From contig JARKNV010000035.1 of NCBI GenBank assembly GCA_029976065.1, forward strand, positions 17,660 to 81,659: 64,000 nt of DNA. The letters run 5' to 3'. Source of the DNA: Selenomonadales bacterium. GTDB lineage: Bacteria; Bacillota; Negativicutes; Sporomusales; UBA7701. Positions 1-10,893 of the stretch are shown here, in pieces (position 1 is the stretch's first letter; each line of letters opens with the position of its first letter). The position numbers and the translations under genes were made by a program. Under the pieces are notes generated by a model. It saw nothing but the letters and a program-made list of their open reading frames with translations. It searched no databases and had not been told where the DNA came from.

Positions 1-979
1 GTTCGGCGGCGAAAATGCCCTCCTTGATCAATTCGATCGTCTCTGCCGGCAGATGGCGAAGGTCGTAATAGATCGGCCCGCGCCCCTCCTTGATCTCGGT
101 GCGCATCGCCTGCTCGCGCACCCCCGATGGAGCCCGTTCGAGGAACTCGGGCGAATACTTCGTCATGAACCGCTCGCCGAGCGAATTCACCAGATAGCCG
201 CCGTGGCGGATGAAGGTCGAATGGCCGGGGCCCTCATAATCCTTCAGCATCGGCGAAACATCGTTATACTCCATATTCGCCAGTTCGCCGCCGGCATGGT
301 ACACCATCGAGTATCCCTCGCCGGCGTTGTACGGGCAGTCGAAGGTGCCGAACAGATAACCCGAATCCGGCAGGCCGAACCGCCCCTGCCCGCCGGTGCA
401 GAGAATAACCGCCTTGGCGGTGCACGCTTGGAAAACGCCGCTGCGGATATTGAACAGCGCCGCTCCCGTCACCCGGCCGTCGGCCGAGAACAGGCGGGTG
501 GCCATCGTCCGGTTCAGCACCTTCACCCCGTGCTCCTCCAGCAACTTCGCCATCGCCGGTTTGATATCGCCGCGCATCTCCGCCAGAAAAGCGCCTTTCG
601 GGTGAAACTTCTGCACCATATAATGCCCGTTCTCGTCGCGGGGGAATGTCGCTACCCCCCAGTCCTCCAGCTCGCGGAGAATGGCGAAACTCTTCTCCGC
701 CACGACCCGGCTGATATTGGGATCGGCTATCCCGTCGCTCATCATGTCGATCGAATCGACATACTCCTGCACCGTCGCCACGCCGGGAACGGTAACGTTG
801 TTGAACGCATCCATTCCCCGGCAAATCGAACCGCCGCGGCGGACCGTCGCCTTATCGACGATCAGCACCAACAAGGCCGGGTTCTTTTTTTTCGCCTTCA
901 GCGCCGCCATCGGGCCGGCGGTCCCGCCGCCGATAATCAGCAGATCGACCTGCAAATCCTCTTTACGGGTAATCTTCAC
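1..979 (-). CDS. FAD-dependent oxidoreductase, fumarate reductase / AprA-like flavoprotein subunit (C-terminus outside window)
   Basis: The visible N-terminal 326 residues begin MKITRKEDLQVDLLIIGGG, with the dinucleotide-binding glycines at residues 17-22 (GGGTAG) followed by a basic/acidic stretch typical of FAD-binding succinate dehydrogenase, fumarate reductase and adenylylsulfate reductase alpha subunits. Further family-like segments are the GGQGRFG turn and the NSLGERFMTKYSPEFLER block, which matches the flavoprotein cap region. The GTG start (977-979) is preceded by AAGGAGG about 7-14 nt upstream; an ATG 5 nt earlier is out of frame and closes at once. The protein probably transfers electrons to or from a small substrate in the cytoplasm. 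The specific substrate cannot be told, and partner subunits (an iron-sulfur protein, for example) would lie outside the window. Confidence 0.75.
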   Translation of the reverse strand, partial: MKITRKEDLQVDLLIIGGGTAGPMAALKAKKKNPALLVLIVDKATVRRGGSICRGMDAFNNVTVPGVATVQEYVDSIDMMSDGIADPNISRVVAEKSFAILRELEDWGVATFPRDENGHYMVQKFHPKGAFLAEMRGDIKPAMAKLLEEHGVKVLNRTMATRLFSADGRVTGAALFNIRSGVFQACTAKAVILCTGGQGRFGLPDSGYLFGTFDCPYNAGEGYSMVYHAGGELANMEYNDVSPMLKDYEGPGHSTFIRHGGYLVNSLGERFMTKYSPEFLERAPSGVREQAMRTEIKEGRGPIYYDLRHLPAETIELIKEGIFAAE

Positions 980-1141
980 GGCATCTCCCTCCTTGTCCAC
1001 CACAATATACCAACATATCCCGTAAAGTCTGTAGTCTCATTTACATTCCGGCCTCCCGGCGGCGATTTTTTTATTCGGAGTGTAAGCCTCCCGAGCAAAT
1101 TTTTCCCCCGCCCCTTCACCCACACCGCTACTTTTTGACAT

Positions 1142-1171
1142 TAGTCGCAAAAGCTCGGTTTTTTACGACTA
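1142..1171. repeat. Inverted repeat upstream of a 48-aa gene
   Basis: The arms TAGTCGCAAAA (1142-1152) and TTTTACGACTA (1161-1171) are complementary except at one position, with an 8-nt spacer. It lies in the divergent gap between the flavoprotein gene and the small gene at 1223, just after a TTGACA (1135-1140). It may be an operator or a leader hairpin; no factor can be named. Confidence 0.45.
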
Positions 1172-1222
1172 GCAAAGGCATACTAAAATCATACAACCTT
1201 CACACAAGGAGGTGCCAATAAC

Positions 1223-1369
1223 ATGCCCGCCATCCGCTTCATCACCGAACCGGACGCCTCAATCGCCGGACAGAATTCTCCCGCTGCCCCCGGCTATGTC
1301 GTCATCCCCCCCGATAAAGACGAAATTCTCGCCAACCTCCACACCTGCTATTACCCGCCCGGCTTCTGA
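1223..1369 (+). CDS. Small hypothetical protein, 48 aa
   Basis: The ATG is preceded by a perfect AAGGAGGTG site 9 nt upstream, and the frame closes just before a strong terminator at 1397-1414, so this looks like a self-contained small transcription unit. The peptide is acidic and proline-rich and ends HTCYYPPGF, with one Cys and no membrane segment or signal peptide. I recognise no family. Codon use (GCC, ATC, CTC) matches the neighbouring plus-strand genes. It could be a small regulatory or secreted peptide, but nothing in the sequence decides this. Confidence 0.55.
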   Translation: MPAIRFITEPDASIAGQNSPAAPGYVVIPPDKDEILANLHTCYYPPGF

Positions 1370-1396
1370 CCGCCTTTTCCGTCGCCCACAAAAAAA

Positions 1397-1414
1397 CCGG
1401 GGCTGCCGCCCCGG
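1397..1414. terminator. Bidirectional rho-independent terminator
   Basis: Stem CCGGGGC/GCCCCGG with loop TGCC, flanked by AAAAAA on the left and TTTTT on the right, so it can end both the 1223 gene and the minus-strand MFS gene. The identical stem recurs at 2703-2720. Confidence 0.85.
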
Positions 1415-1420
1415 TTTTTC

Positions 1421-2611
1421 TCACCCTTCCAGTTGCCCTTCCTCCAGCCGCGAAAACAGTCCCCCGGCGACCAGTCCGGCGCCGAGGATCATCATCGTAT
1501 TAGCCACCGACCAGTCCGCCAGCAGCCCGATCAGCGGATTCACCGCCACAATCGCCAGCGTCCGGCACATCGACGACGCCGACAGCACCGTCGCCCGCTT
1601 ATCTGACGGAATGTGCCTGTTCATGTACGCGCTAAAAATCACCGCCCGCGGCAGGCTGAAGGTGAAACCGGCCACGATCAGCGCCGCCACGGCCGTCAGG
1701 CTGTCCGTCAGCCCCAGCAGCACGAACGCCGCGCCCGCCGTCGCCACCGACGCCGTCAGCAGCCGCCGCTTCGACCCCAACAGCTTCTCCAGCCGCTCCA
1801 CATTGCTCAAAAACGCTATCTGCCCCAAACAGGCCGCCGCATGAACCACGCCGTAATACGCCACCGGCAGCCCGGCCGCCGCCAGCAGCGGCTGAAAGAG
1901 CCATATCAGTCCCCACGCCAGCGCATTCGTCACCGCCAGCTCCGCCGTCATCGCCAGCAGCACCCGGTTGCCCGCGAAAAACCTTGCCCCCTCGCGGAGG
2001 ATTGCCCCGTAGCCCGGCCGGGAGGCGCCCGCCGCCCGCACCGGCGGCTCCTGCAGCGTGCAGGCCAGCGCGAACGCCGCCAGCGCCGGCAACACGTAAA
2101 ACCGCATCGGCGCTTCATAACCGAAATAGCCGGCCATAAACCCGCCGGCGATCGTCGCCGCCACGATTCCCCCGAGCTTGAACGACTCCAGCGCCGCCAG
2201 CGTCCGCTTGGCCCCGCTCTCCAGCCCCGCCGCCTTCAGACTGTCGTAGGCCAGCGCCTCGTCCGCCCCCGAATGAAGGGTGAACGCCGCGGCGAACAGC
2301 ACCTCCGCCGCCAGGAACACGGTAAAATCCGGCTTGCTCACATACAGCAGCGCCGCCGCCGCCGCGATTACGCTGCCCGCCATCAGCGACGCCTTGCGGC
2401 CGAGAAAATCGGCCACCGTCCCGGTCGGCACCTCGAGCAGAAAAATCCACAGCATAAACCACGAGTTCAGGAACAGCACCTGGGAAAGCCTCAGCCCGCC
2501 CCACTCGGTATAGAAAGGGATGAGGACCGCCGCGAAAAAGTGCATCCAGAACAGCAGGCGGATGCCCATCAGCTTCCACAAATTGGCCACATATCCACGC
2601 TGCGCGGACAT
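1421..2611 (-). CDS. MFS transporter
   Basis: A 396-residue hydrophobic protein with about 12 predicted membrane segments and the MFS loop 2-3 signature (DFLGRKASLMAG near residue 65), typical of small-molecule exporters or sugar/drug carriers. I start it at the ATG of MSAQRGYV (2609-2611), because a purine-rich GGAGGGGGAGGG site lies directly before it; a longer reading from 2647 lacks such a site. It stands alone between two terminators, so its substrate cannot be inferred from neighbours. Confidence 0.85.
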   Translation of the reverse strand: MSAQRGYVANLWKLMGIRLLFWMHFFAAVLIPFYTEWGGLRLSQVLFLNSWFMLWIFLLEVPTGTVADFLGRKASLMAGSVIAAAAALLYVSKPDFTVFLAAEVLFAAAFTLHSGADEALAYDSLKAAGLESGAKRTLAALESFKLGGIVAATIAGGFMAGYFGYEAPMRFYVLPALAAFALACTLQEPPVRAAGASRPGYGAILREGARFFAGNRVLLAMTAELAVTNALAWGLIWLFQPLLAAAGLPVAYYGVVHAAACLGQIAFLSNVERLEKLLGSKRRLLTASVATAGAAFVLLGLTDSLTAVAALIVAGFTFSLPRAVIFSAYMNRHIPSDKRATVLSASSMCRTLAIVAVNPLIGLLADWSVANTMMILGAGLVAGGLFSRLEEGQLEG

Positions 2612-2702
2612 TTTTCCCTCCCCCTCCTTGCCGGGCAATTTTTCCAATTATAGCGCCTGCTCCCTTCCCCGTCAACCTGTTCCCGGCGCATATAACAAAA
2701 AA

Positions 2703-2720
2703 CCGGGGCTGCCGCCCCGG
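2703..2720 (-). terminator. Terminator of the soluble chemoreceptor-like gene
   Basis: CCGGGGC-TGCC-GCCCCGG hairpin; on the minus strand it is followed by TTTTTTGTT. Same stem and loop as the hairpin at 1397. Confidence 0.8.
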
Positions 2721-2731
2721 CTTCACCGTCA

Positions 2732-3586
2732 TTATTTGTCCGTGAACTGGTACATGCCCATCGCCGCCTCGTTGAGCTCGCCGGCCAGCGTCGTCAGCTG
2801 CTCGCTCTCCTTGGCGATCTCCTGCACGGAGGCCGCCTGGTCGACGATATTCGCGTCGATGCTTTCCACCATCGCGGACAGATTATCCACCCGGTCCTGG
2901 ATGCGCTTCAGCGACGCCGTGATGCTCTTCACCGACTCGGCGCTCACCCCGGCCAGCTTACGCACCTCCTCGGCCACCACCCCGAAGCCCCGGCCCATCT
3001 CGCCCACCCGCGCCGCCTCGATGGCCGCGTTCAGGCCCAGGAGGTTGGTCTGGTCGGCCACGTTGCGGATAAAGCTCACGATCTCGTCCGTCTCCTTCGT
3101 GAACTTCAAGAGCTCGGCGCTTACCGCCTCCAGCTTCTCGCTGGCCGCGGACAGCTCGCTCGACTTCGCCGCCATCTCCTCGATATTGGCGTTCATCGTT
3201 GCCGACGACCTGGACAGCGTCGCCGCCGTCCCCGTCATGCGCAGATACCCGTCCGCCGCCTCGGTGGTCGTAATGCAGCCGACCACCCTTCCGCCGTCCT
3301 TGACCGGCATGGCGCAGACCATATACGGCGCCCCGTAGGGCGATTTCTCCTTCGGAACAAGGCGGACGATCTGGCGTCCCTGGGCCATCGCCTCGACCGT
3401 TACCAGGCCCTGCGCCGGGTCGCCGGCCTTGTGCCCGAGATCGAGACCCTCCGTAGGTTGGTACGCCAGATAAACGCCGTCCTTGACCACCGACACGCCC
3501 ACATCCCCCGACAAGACGTCGTTGAAATACGGAGCCGCGATCTTGAACGCCTCCAGCACCTCGTCGGCCGTATACTCCCTGCTCAT
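2732..3586 (-). CDS. Soluble methyl-accepting chemotaxis-type protein, YfmS-like
   Basis: A 284-residue protein with no membrane segment. Residues about 1-125 form a small sensory domain ending in PMVCAMPVKDGGRVVGCI-type beta strands; the rest is a short coiled-coil signalling domain with the MCP hairpin tip ([16 protein letters not shown], then [15 protein letters not shown]). Bacillus YfmS has the same size and layout. The ATG at 3584-3586 follows GGGGAGGCAGGAGA. It probably feeds the CheA/CheW array from the cytoplasm; the ligand is unknown. A paralogue of the same build lies at 58932-59759. A TGTCGAA motif, the shape of a Spo0A box, lies about 50 nt upstream on the coding strand. Confidence 0.8.
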   Translation of the reverse strand: MSREYTADEVLEAFKIAAPYFNDVLSGDVGVSVVKDGVYLAYQPTEGLDLGHKAGDPAQGLVTVEAMAQGRQIVRLVPKEKSPYGAPYMVCAMPVKDGGRVVGCITTTEAADGYLRMTGTAATLSRSSATMNANIEEMAAKSSELSAASEKLEAVSAELLKFTKETDEIVSFIRNVADQTNLLGLNAAIEAARVGEMGRGFGVVAEEVRKLAGVSAESVKSITASLKRIQDRVDNLSAMVESIDANIVDQAASVQEIAKESEQLTTLAGELNEAAMGMYQFTDK

Positions 3587-3683
3587 TCTCCTGCCTCCCC
3601 TTAATCCAAAAATAATAAGAACAGTTGTCACAATTCGACAAATAAATCGCTACTCCTGCCACAATTTTACATGAAACGAAAAA

Positions 3684-3703
3684 CCCCGGAACAATTTCCG
3701 GGG
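3684..3703 (-). terminator. Terminator downstream of ileS
   Basis: CCCCGGAA/TTCCGGGG hairpin, followed on the minus strand by TTTTTCG. It lies 40 nt after the ileS stop codon. Confidence 0.8.
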
Positions 3704-3742
3704 TTTTCAGCTTCTCCGGTGGTTTTCAGATCAGCAATCTGC

Positions 3743-6535
<2,793 letters not shown>

Positions 6536-6612
6536 CCCAGCCACCTCCGTAAAATATAGGCCAATAAAGATCAACCGTTGACGTTCCTTCCGTCCTATCC
6601 CATTAGTGCGCC

Positions 6613-6789
6613 GCGACCGTTCAGAAGTGCCCAGATGCAAGGCAGGTCGAGGACGCACAGCGCCGCGTACTCGGACGTACGCAAGCAAGCGCCCGCAGAC
6701 CTAAGAGCGCCACTCTTAGCGCTTTAGCGGTTAGAGTGGCGGCCTGCCCCTTGCGGGTACGCCGCAGATGGGTACTTATCAACGGTCGC
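6613..6789. repeat. Dispersed covarying stem element, copy B
   Basis: Outer stem GCGACCGTT (6613-6621) pairs with AACGGTCGC (6781-6789). Inside lie a 3x3 internal loop (CAG/ATC), a stem AAGTGCCC/GGGTACTT, and the conserved pair GATGCAAGG / CGCCGCAGAT. The centre holds GTAC...GTACGC and an inserted AGCGCTTTAGCG hairpin shared with copy D. It lies between the ileS T-box terminator and the ileS start codon. Confidence 0.8.
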
Positions 6790-6795
6790 CCCAAT

Positions 6796-7016
6796 AAAAA
6801 AAGACCAGTCCTAAAGGGACGAGGTCTCCTCGCGGTACCACCCTAATTGCTCACGCCACTCACAACGTCTAACGCCCGTCACGCGGCGGAGCCTACTGCC
6901 TTCGGTCCGCAGCTCGGGAGGGATCTTCGCCGTATCCGTCCTGCCGGGCTTCCACCGCCCCCGGCTCGCTGGGAAGACTTGGACGGGCTACTCTCTCCGT
7001 CATCGCCTGTAACTAC
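6796..7016 (-). promoter_or_regulatory. T-box leader of ileS, predicted Ile (AUC) specifier
   Basis: The T-box sequence AGGGTGGTACCGCG is at 6831-6844 (minus strand). It is followed by a terminator hairpin, AGACCTCGTCC...GGACTGGTCT, and TTTTTTT (6796-6829). Stem I has the GAGAGTAG loop-E motif and, on its 3' side, GAAG-ATC-CCUCC, which aligns with the specifier position of known glyQS leaders, giving AUC at 6922-6924. Uncharged tRNA-Ile should stabilise the antiterminator and switch ileS on. The leader is bracketed by repeat copies D (upstream) and B (downstream). Confidence 0.92.
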
Positions 7017-7192
7017 GGCGATTGATAAACTTCGCCTAGCTTTGCACCCGTAAAGGGCAGGCCGCAGTTCTAAGCGCTAAAGCGCTAAGAACTTGCGCAC
7101 TTGCCTGTGTCTCCGCGGTCCTCAACGTACTTTCATGTACGCCTCCGGCCGCGAAGCCACATGCGCCTCGCTATGCTCGTTTCTGAATCGCC
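7017..7192. repeat. Dispersed covarying stem element, copy D
   Basis: Outer stem GGCGATT (7017-7023) pairs with AATCGCC (7186-7192), followed inward by the GAT/CTG internal loop and AAAC/GTTT. The interior shares GGGCAGGCCGC and the AGCGCTAAAGCGCT hairpin with copy B in opposite orientation, and has a GTACTTTCATGTAC core. It lies between the ileS promoter and the T-box. Confidence 0.65.
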
Positions 7193-7224
7193 TCGATTTT
7201 CCTGAAGAATACTGTATGCACAAT

Positions 7225-7254
7225 ATTATATACGACCGCGTCGCTTTTAGTCAA
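7225..7254 (-). promoter_or_regulatory. Putative promoter of the ileS leader
   Basis: TTGACT (7249-7254) and TATAAT (7225-7230) with an 18-bp spacer on the minus strand. The -35 hexamer lies at the stop codon of the DUF167 gene, so ileS may be transcribed both from here and by read-through from the cluster. Confidence 0.65.
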
Positions 7255-7558
7255 ACTTTACCGCCCCCAGCGCGGCAAAAAAGGCCGCCTTGTCGCAGCC
7301 CGCCACCCGCACCGTCTTATCGCGGCCCTTCAGTCCGGCCACGATGCTCACCCGGCCCTTCGCCACGCCAAAAAGCGCGGCGAAAAAGGCGGTACACGCC
7401 GCGTTGGCGGCGCCCTCCACCGGCGGCGACGTCAGCGCCACCCGGACGGCGTCCCCCGCCAGGCCCGTAACGGCGCAGCGCGACGCGCGCGGCTGCACCC
7501 GCACCCTGAAAGTCACGCCCTCAGGGCTTTCGCGAACATCGAGACCCGAAAAATCCAC
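7247..7558 (-). CDS. DUF167 / YggU family protein
   Basis: A 103-aa cytoplasmic protein with the DUF167 core: FRVRVQPRASRCAVTG near the N-terminus, PPVEGAANAA, and GLKGRDKTVRV. The biochemical function of the family is not known. The GTG start (7556-7558) comes 2 nt after the divIVA stop codon, so the two are translationally coupled. Its place behind divIVA at the end of the division cluster is common in Firmicutes. Confidence 0.9.
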   Translation of the reverse strand: MDFSGLDVRESPEGVTFRVRVQPRASRCAVTGLAGDAVRVALTSPPVEGAANAACTAFFAALFGVAKGRVSIVAGLKGRDKTVRVAGCDKAAFFAALGAVKFD

Positions 7559-7560
7559 CG

Positions 7561-8013
7561 TCAGTTGTCGTCCTCCTCGGCCTTCTGCAGCATCTCCAGC
7601 TGGGCCTGCAGCAGCGTGCGCATCCGCGTCCGGTAAATCTGGTACTGCTTCTGCAGCTCCTCATACTCACCGTGCAGGCGGCGCACCTTCGCCATCGACT
7701 CTTCCACCAGCTTCTGGCCGCGGATCTCCGCTTCCTTGATCTGCAGCTCGCTCTCCTTGCGGGCGTTCAGCTTGACCTCCTCGGCCGTCTCCTGGGCGAT
7801 CACCAGCGTGCTGTGGAGCGTATTCTCCATGTGCTGGTAATGCTCCAGCTTGCTGTTCACCCGGTCGAGCGTCTCCTTCAGCTCGATGTTCTCGCGATAC
7901 AGCTTCTCATAATCCTTGACCACCTCGTCGAGGAAACCGTCCACCTCTTCCTCGGCGTAGCCGCGGAAGCCGCGTTTGAATTCCTTGTTATGAATGTCCA
8001 ACGGCGTTAGCAT
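7561..8013 (-). CDS. divIVA: DivIVA family cell-division/polarity protein
   Basis: 150 aa, nearly all coiled coil. The N-terminus MLTPLDIHNKEFKRGFRGY followed by EEEVDGFLDEVV is the lipid-binding DivIVA motif that senses negative membrane curvature at poles and septa. It probably recruits division and sporulation factors. It lies 12 nt after ylmH and 2 nt before the DUF167 gene, in one transcription unit running from yggS. Confidence 0.95.
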   Translation of the reverse strand: MLTPLDIHNKEFKRGFRGYAEEEVDGFLDEVVKDYEKLYRENIELKETLDRVNSKLEHYQHMENTLHSTLVIAQETAEEVKLNARKESELQIKEAEIRGQKLVEESMAKVRRLHGEYEELQKQYQIYRTRMRTLLQAQLEMLQKAEEDDN

Positions 8014-8025
8014 TACTCCACTCCC

Positions 8026-8811
8026 TTATATAAACCTCTTCAGGTATATACTCGTCCGGCCCTTCTTCGTCTGGCCGAGAATCTCCACCACCTCGACCCG
8101 GCCGCGGCCGCGCATCGAAATGACATCCCCCGCCTTGATCGGCTGGGCGGGGCCCTTGGCGTCCTGCCAGTTCACCTTCACCTTCGCGGCCTCGATCTCC
8201 TCCGTCATCTGGCTGCGGGAAGTGCCGTAGCCGGCCGCCGCGATCGTATCCAGCCGGAGCGACGCCACCGTCGCCCGGATCTCCTTCACCTTCTCCTCGC
8301 GGGGCGCGATATCGGCCAGCGCGACCGGCGCCAGCTCGACAGGGGCCGCCCCTATCTTGACGAGGTTATCCTTGATAAACCCGGCCAGCGCCGCGTCGCA
8401 CACGATCTGGCAGCCGCGGCCGCCCATGACGATATCGCCCACGACCTCGCGCTTCACGCCCAAAGCCAGCACCGCCCCCAGCACATCGCGGTGGCCGATG
8501 CTGTAATAGCGCACATCCACCTCGGCCGCCAGCGCCGCCAGCTCGAAATCCGGCTTGCCGCGGAAATCCTCCTCCACGAACGCCGCCCGGACGCGCTCCG
8601 CCCCGGGATAGCCGCCGTCGCTCTCCAGCCTCACCCGCGGATAATGGGCGGCCACCGTCTCGGCGATGCTGTAGCCGAAAGGATCGAGGAACTCGCTCAC
8701 CTTATACCGTCTGCTCTTCAGAGCGCCCTCGGCCATATCCACCAGCCTCGCGGCCAGGTCCGACTCGCCGCTGGCGCGGTAAAAACGCAGAATCTTTTCC
8801 CGTTCGCTCAT
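8026..8811 (-). CDS. ylmH: YlmH-type RNA-binding protein with C-terminal S4 domain
   Basis: 261 aa. The N-terminal two thirds is the YlmH domain (VRLESDGGYPGAERVRAAF; RDVLGAVLALGVKREVVGDI); residues about 185-245 form an S4 fold (LRLDTIAAAGYGTSRSQMTEEIEAAKVKVN; IKAGDVISMRGRGRVEV). YlmH proteins bind the ribosome and stalled large subunits, and the gene lies between sepF and divIVA in many Firmicutes. Its first four bases overlap the proC stop (ATGA). Confidence 0.93.
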   Translation of the reverse strand: MSEREKILRFYRASGESDLAARLVDMAEGALKSRRYKVSEFLDPFGYSIAETVAAHYPRVRLESDGGYPGAERVRAAFVEEDFRGKPDFELAALAAEVDVRYYSIGHRDVLGAVLALGVKREVVGDIVMGGRGCQIVCDAALAGFIKDNLVKIGAAPVELAPVALADIAPREEKVKEIRATVASLRLDTIAAAGYGTSRSQMTEEIEAAKVKVNWQDAKGPAQPIKAGDVISMRGRGRVEVVEILGQTKKGRTSIYLKRFI

Positions 8812-9626
8812 TTATGCTTCTGCCCCATCTCGCGCGAACGCTCCGTCGCGGCCACCACGGCGTCGATCAGCGCCGCCCGGACGCCCTTCTGTTCCAGCAC
8901 GTGCACCCCCGCGATCGTCGTGCCCGCCGGCGACGTCACCATATCGCGGAGCTTCGCCGGGTGTTCGCCCGTCTCCAGCACCATCTTCGCCGCCCCGTAG
9001 AGCGTCTGCGCAGCCAGCGTAATCGCCATCTGGCGGGGGAAACCCACCCGCACCCCGGCGTCCGCCAGTGCGTCGATCATCACATATACAAACGCCGGCC
9101 CGCTGCCCGAAAGCCCGGTCACAGCGTCCATCGCGTCCTCTTTCACCGTCACGACCCGGCCCACCGACGCAAACAGCGCCGCGGCCACCTCGCCGTCCGC
9201 GGGCGCAGCGTAGCGGCCGAGCGCCAGCGCGCTCATCCCCGCCCCCACGGCCACGGCCGTATTCGGCATAACCCTGATTATCGGCACCTCCGGCAGCTTG
9301 TCCTGCAGCGTCGCGATCGTAATCCCCGCCGCCACCGACACCACCAGCGCCGATTTCCTCACCGCCGGCCCGACAACAGCCAGCACCTCGGGAATAACCT
9401 GCGGCTTCACCGTCAGGAAAAGCACGCCCGCCCCGGCGGCCACGCCCGCCGAATCGGGCGAAACGGCAACCCCGTACGTTTTCGCCAGATAATCAAGCCG
9501 TTCGGCCGCCACATCGCACACCGTCAGCTGGCCGGCCTTAACCAGGCCCCCCTGCAGCATCCCGCGCAGCAAAGCCTCGGCGATCGCGCCGCCGCCGATA
9601 AAAGCCACGTTCTTGTTACTCACCAT
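8808..9626 (-). CDS. proC: Pyrroline-5-carboxylate reductase
   Basis: 272 aa, the usual ProC length. It reduces pyrroline-5-carboxylate to proline with NAD(P)H. Visible marks are the N-terminal Rossmann glycine motif (VAFIGGGAIAEALL), VKPQVIPEVL, RVMPNTAVAVGAGMSAL and the C-terminal active-site block GLSGSGPAFVYVMIDALADAGVRVG. Its stop overlaps the ylmH start by four bases. ProC inside the division cluster between sepF and ylmH is found in several Firmicutes. Confidence 0.95.
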   Translation of the reverse strand: MVSNKNVAFIGGGAIAEALLRGMLQGGLVKAGQLTVCDVAAERLDYLAKTYGVAVSPDSAGVAAGAGVLFLTVKPQVIPEVLAVVGPAVRKSALVVSVAAGITIATLQDKLPEVPIIRVMPNTAVAVGAGMSALALGRYAAPADGEVAAALFASVGRVVTVKEDAMDAVTGLSGSGPAFVYVMIDALADAGVRVGFPRQMAITLAAQTLYGAAKMVLETGEHPAKLRDMVTSPAGTTIAGVHVLEQKGVRAALIDAVVAATERSREMGQKHK

Positions 9627-9659
9627 CGAAATTCCTCCTGCCTCCGGCGGCCGAAAAAC

Positions 9660-10097
9660 CTACTGCTTACTGTTCCAGGGCAGGATCGTCCTCTCCAGGC
9701 TCTCCTCGCGGCTATTGTAAGCAACATCGACATTATTGGGCGCGCACAGGAAAATATTATTGCCGATCTTCTGGATCGTCCCCCCGAGAGCATACGTCGT
9801 GCCGCTGATGAAATCGATCATCCGCTTGGCCACGTCCTTATCCGTATTCTCCAGGTTGATCACCACCGGCTTGCGGTTCTTCAAATGGTCGGCTACGTGC
9901 TGGGCGTCGTCGAAAGCGAACGGCTCCACCACCATGACCTTGATCTGCTTGGGCTGGGCTGTCGGCAGGTTCACGATATTCCCACCCTTCTTACCCTTGC
10001 TCTCGGTCTCCTCCATAACGCGGGGGCGTTCCTCCTCCACTGTCTCGACCGGTTCAAAAAGCCCCAGGCTGCCCCAAACCTTCTCCATAAACTTCAC
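9660..10097 (-). CDS. sepF: Cell division protein SepF
   Basis: 145 aa. An N-terminal amphipathic start (MKFMEKVWGSLGLF) is the likely membrane anchor, followed by a charged linker and the SepF core from about residue 50 (IKVMVVEPFAFDDAQHVADHL, KPVVINLENTDKDVAKRMIDFISG, ALGGTIQKIGNNIFLCAP). SepF tethers and bundles FtsZ at the septum. It lies 15 nt downstream of yggS. Confidence 0.95.
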   Translation of the reverse strand: MKFMEKVWGSLGLFEPVETVEEERPRVMEETESKGKKGGNIVNLPTAQPKQIKVMVVEPFAFDDAQHVADHLKNRKPVVINLENTDKDVAKRMIDFISGTTYALGGTIQKIGNNIFLCAPNNVDVAYNSREESLERTILPWNSKQ

Positions 10098-10112
10098 GAC
10101 GCGTTCCCCCTT

Positions 10113-10808
10113 TTAGTAATGGCGCGGGCCAAAGATCGCCGTGCCGACGCGCACCAGATTGGCCCCTTCCTCCACCGCTACCTGATAATCGTTCGTCATC
10201 CCCATCGACAGCCACTCCAGCGCCGTATTTGGCAGAGCGGCCGCCTTCAGGGCGGCGAACAGCGCGTATAATTCCCTGAATACCGGCCGGGCATCCTCGG
10301 CGGCCGCGTAAAAAGGCGCCATCGTCATCAGCCCGCACAGCCTCACATGTTTGAGGCCGCTCACCAGTCTGGCCAGCTCCGCCACGCCGTCCGGCGCCAC
10401 GCCCGACTTCGTATCCTCACCGGCCACATTCACCTGAATAAGCACATCCTGGCGCTTGCCCGTCCTCGCCGCCACCCGCTCCACCTCCAGCGCCAGCCGC
10501 TCGCTGTCCAGCGAATGGATCAGCGTAAAAAGCGGCACCGCCTGGCGGACCTTATTACTCTGCAGATGGCCGATCAAATGCCACTCCGCCGGCGGCAGCA
10601 GCGTGGCCTTCGCCGTCGCCTCCTGCACCCGGTTCTCGCCCAGCGCCGCGGCTCCGGCCGCCAGCGCCTCCTGCACCTCGGCGGCCGTGTGGTTCTTCGT
10701 CACCGCCACCACCTTCACCAGCGGCCCCGTCACCGGGACTTCCCGCCGGCGGCTCGCGGCCAACTCCACGTTATGCCTCACGGCAGCCAGGTTATCGGCG
10801 ATAGACAT
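10113..10808 (-). CDS. YggS family PLP homeostasis protein
   Basis: 231 aa. A PLP-binding fold-III barrel without the catalytic C-terminal domain of alanine racemases. Visible marks are VVAVTKNHTAAEVQEALAAG (the Lys binds PLP), GENRVQEA, WHLIGHLQSNK, VLIQVNVAGEDTKSGV and LSMGMTNDYQVAVEEGANLVRVGTAIFG. It buffers free PLP. I start it at the ATG at 10806-10808, 7 nt after AGGGGG, rather than the TTG two codons earlier. It is the first gene of the division cluster. Confidence 0.93.
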   Translation of the reverse strand: MSIADNLAAVRHNVELAASRRREVPVTGPLVKVVAVTKNHTAAEVQEALAAGAAALGENRVQEATAKATLLPPAEWHLIGHLQSNKVRQAVPLFTLIHSLDSERLALEVERVAARTGKRQDVLIQVNVAGEDTKSGVAPDGVAELARLVSGLKHVRLCGLMTMAPFYAAAEDARPVFRELYALFAALKAAALPNTALEWLSMGMTNDYQVAVEEGANLVRVGTAIFGPRHY

Positions 10809-10893
10809 GGACAAACCCCCTAATATAAGCTTCTATTCGCCCATAAACATAATTTTCCTCTTAGTATCTGTCATTAACATAAAAATAATCAGC

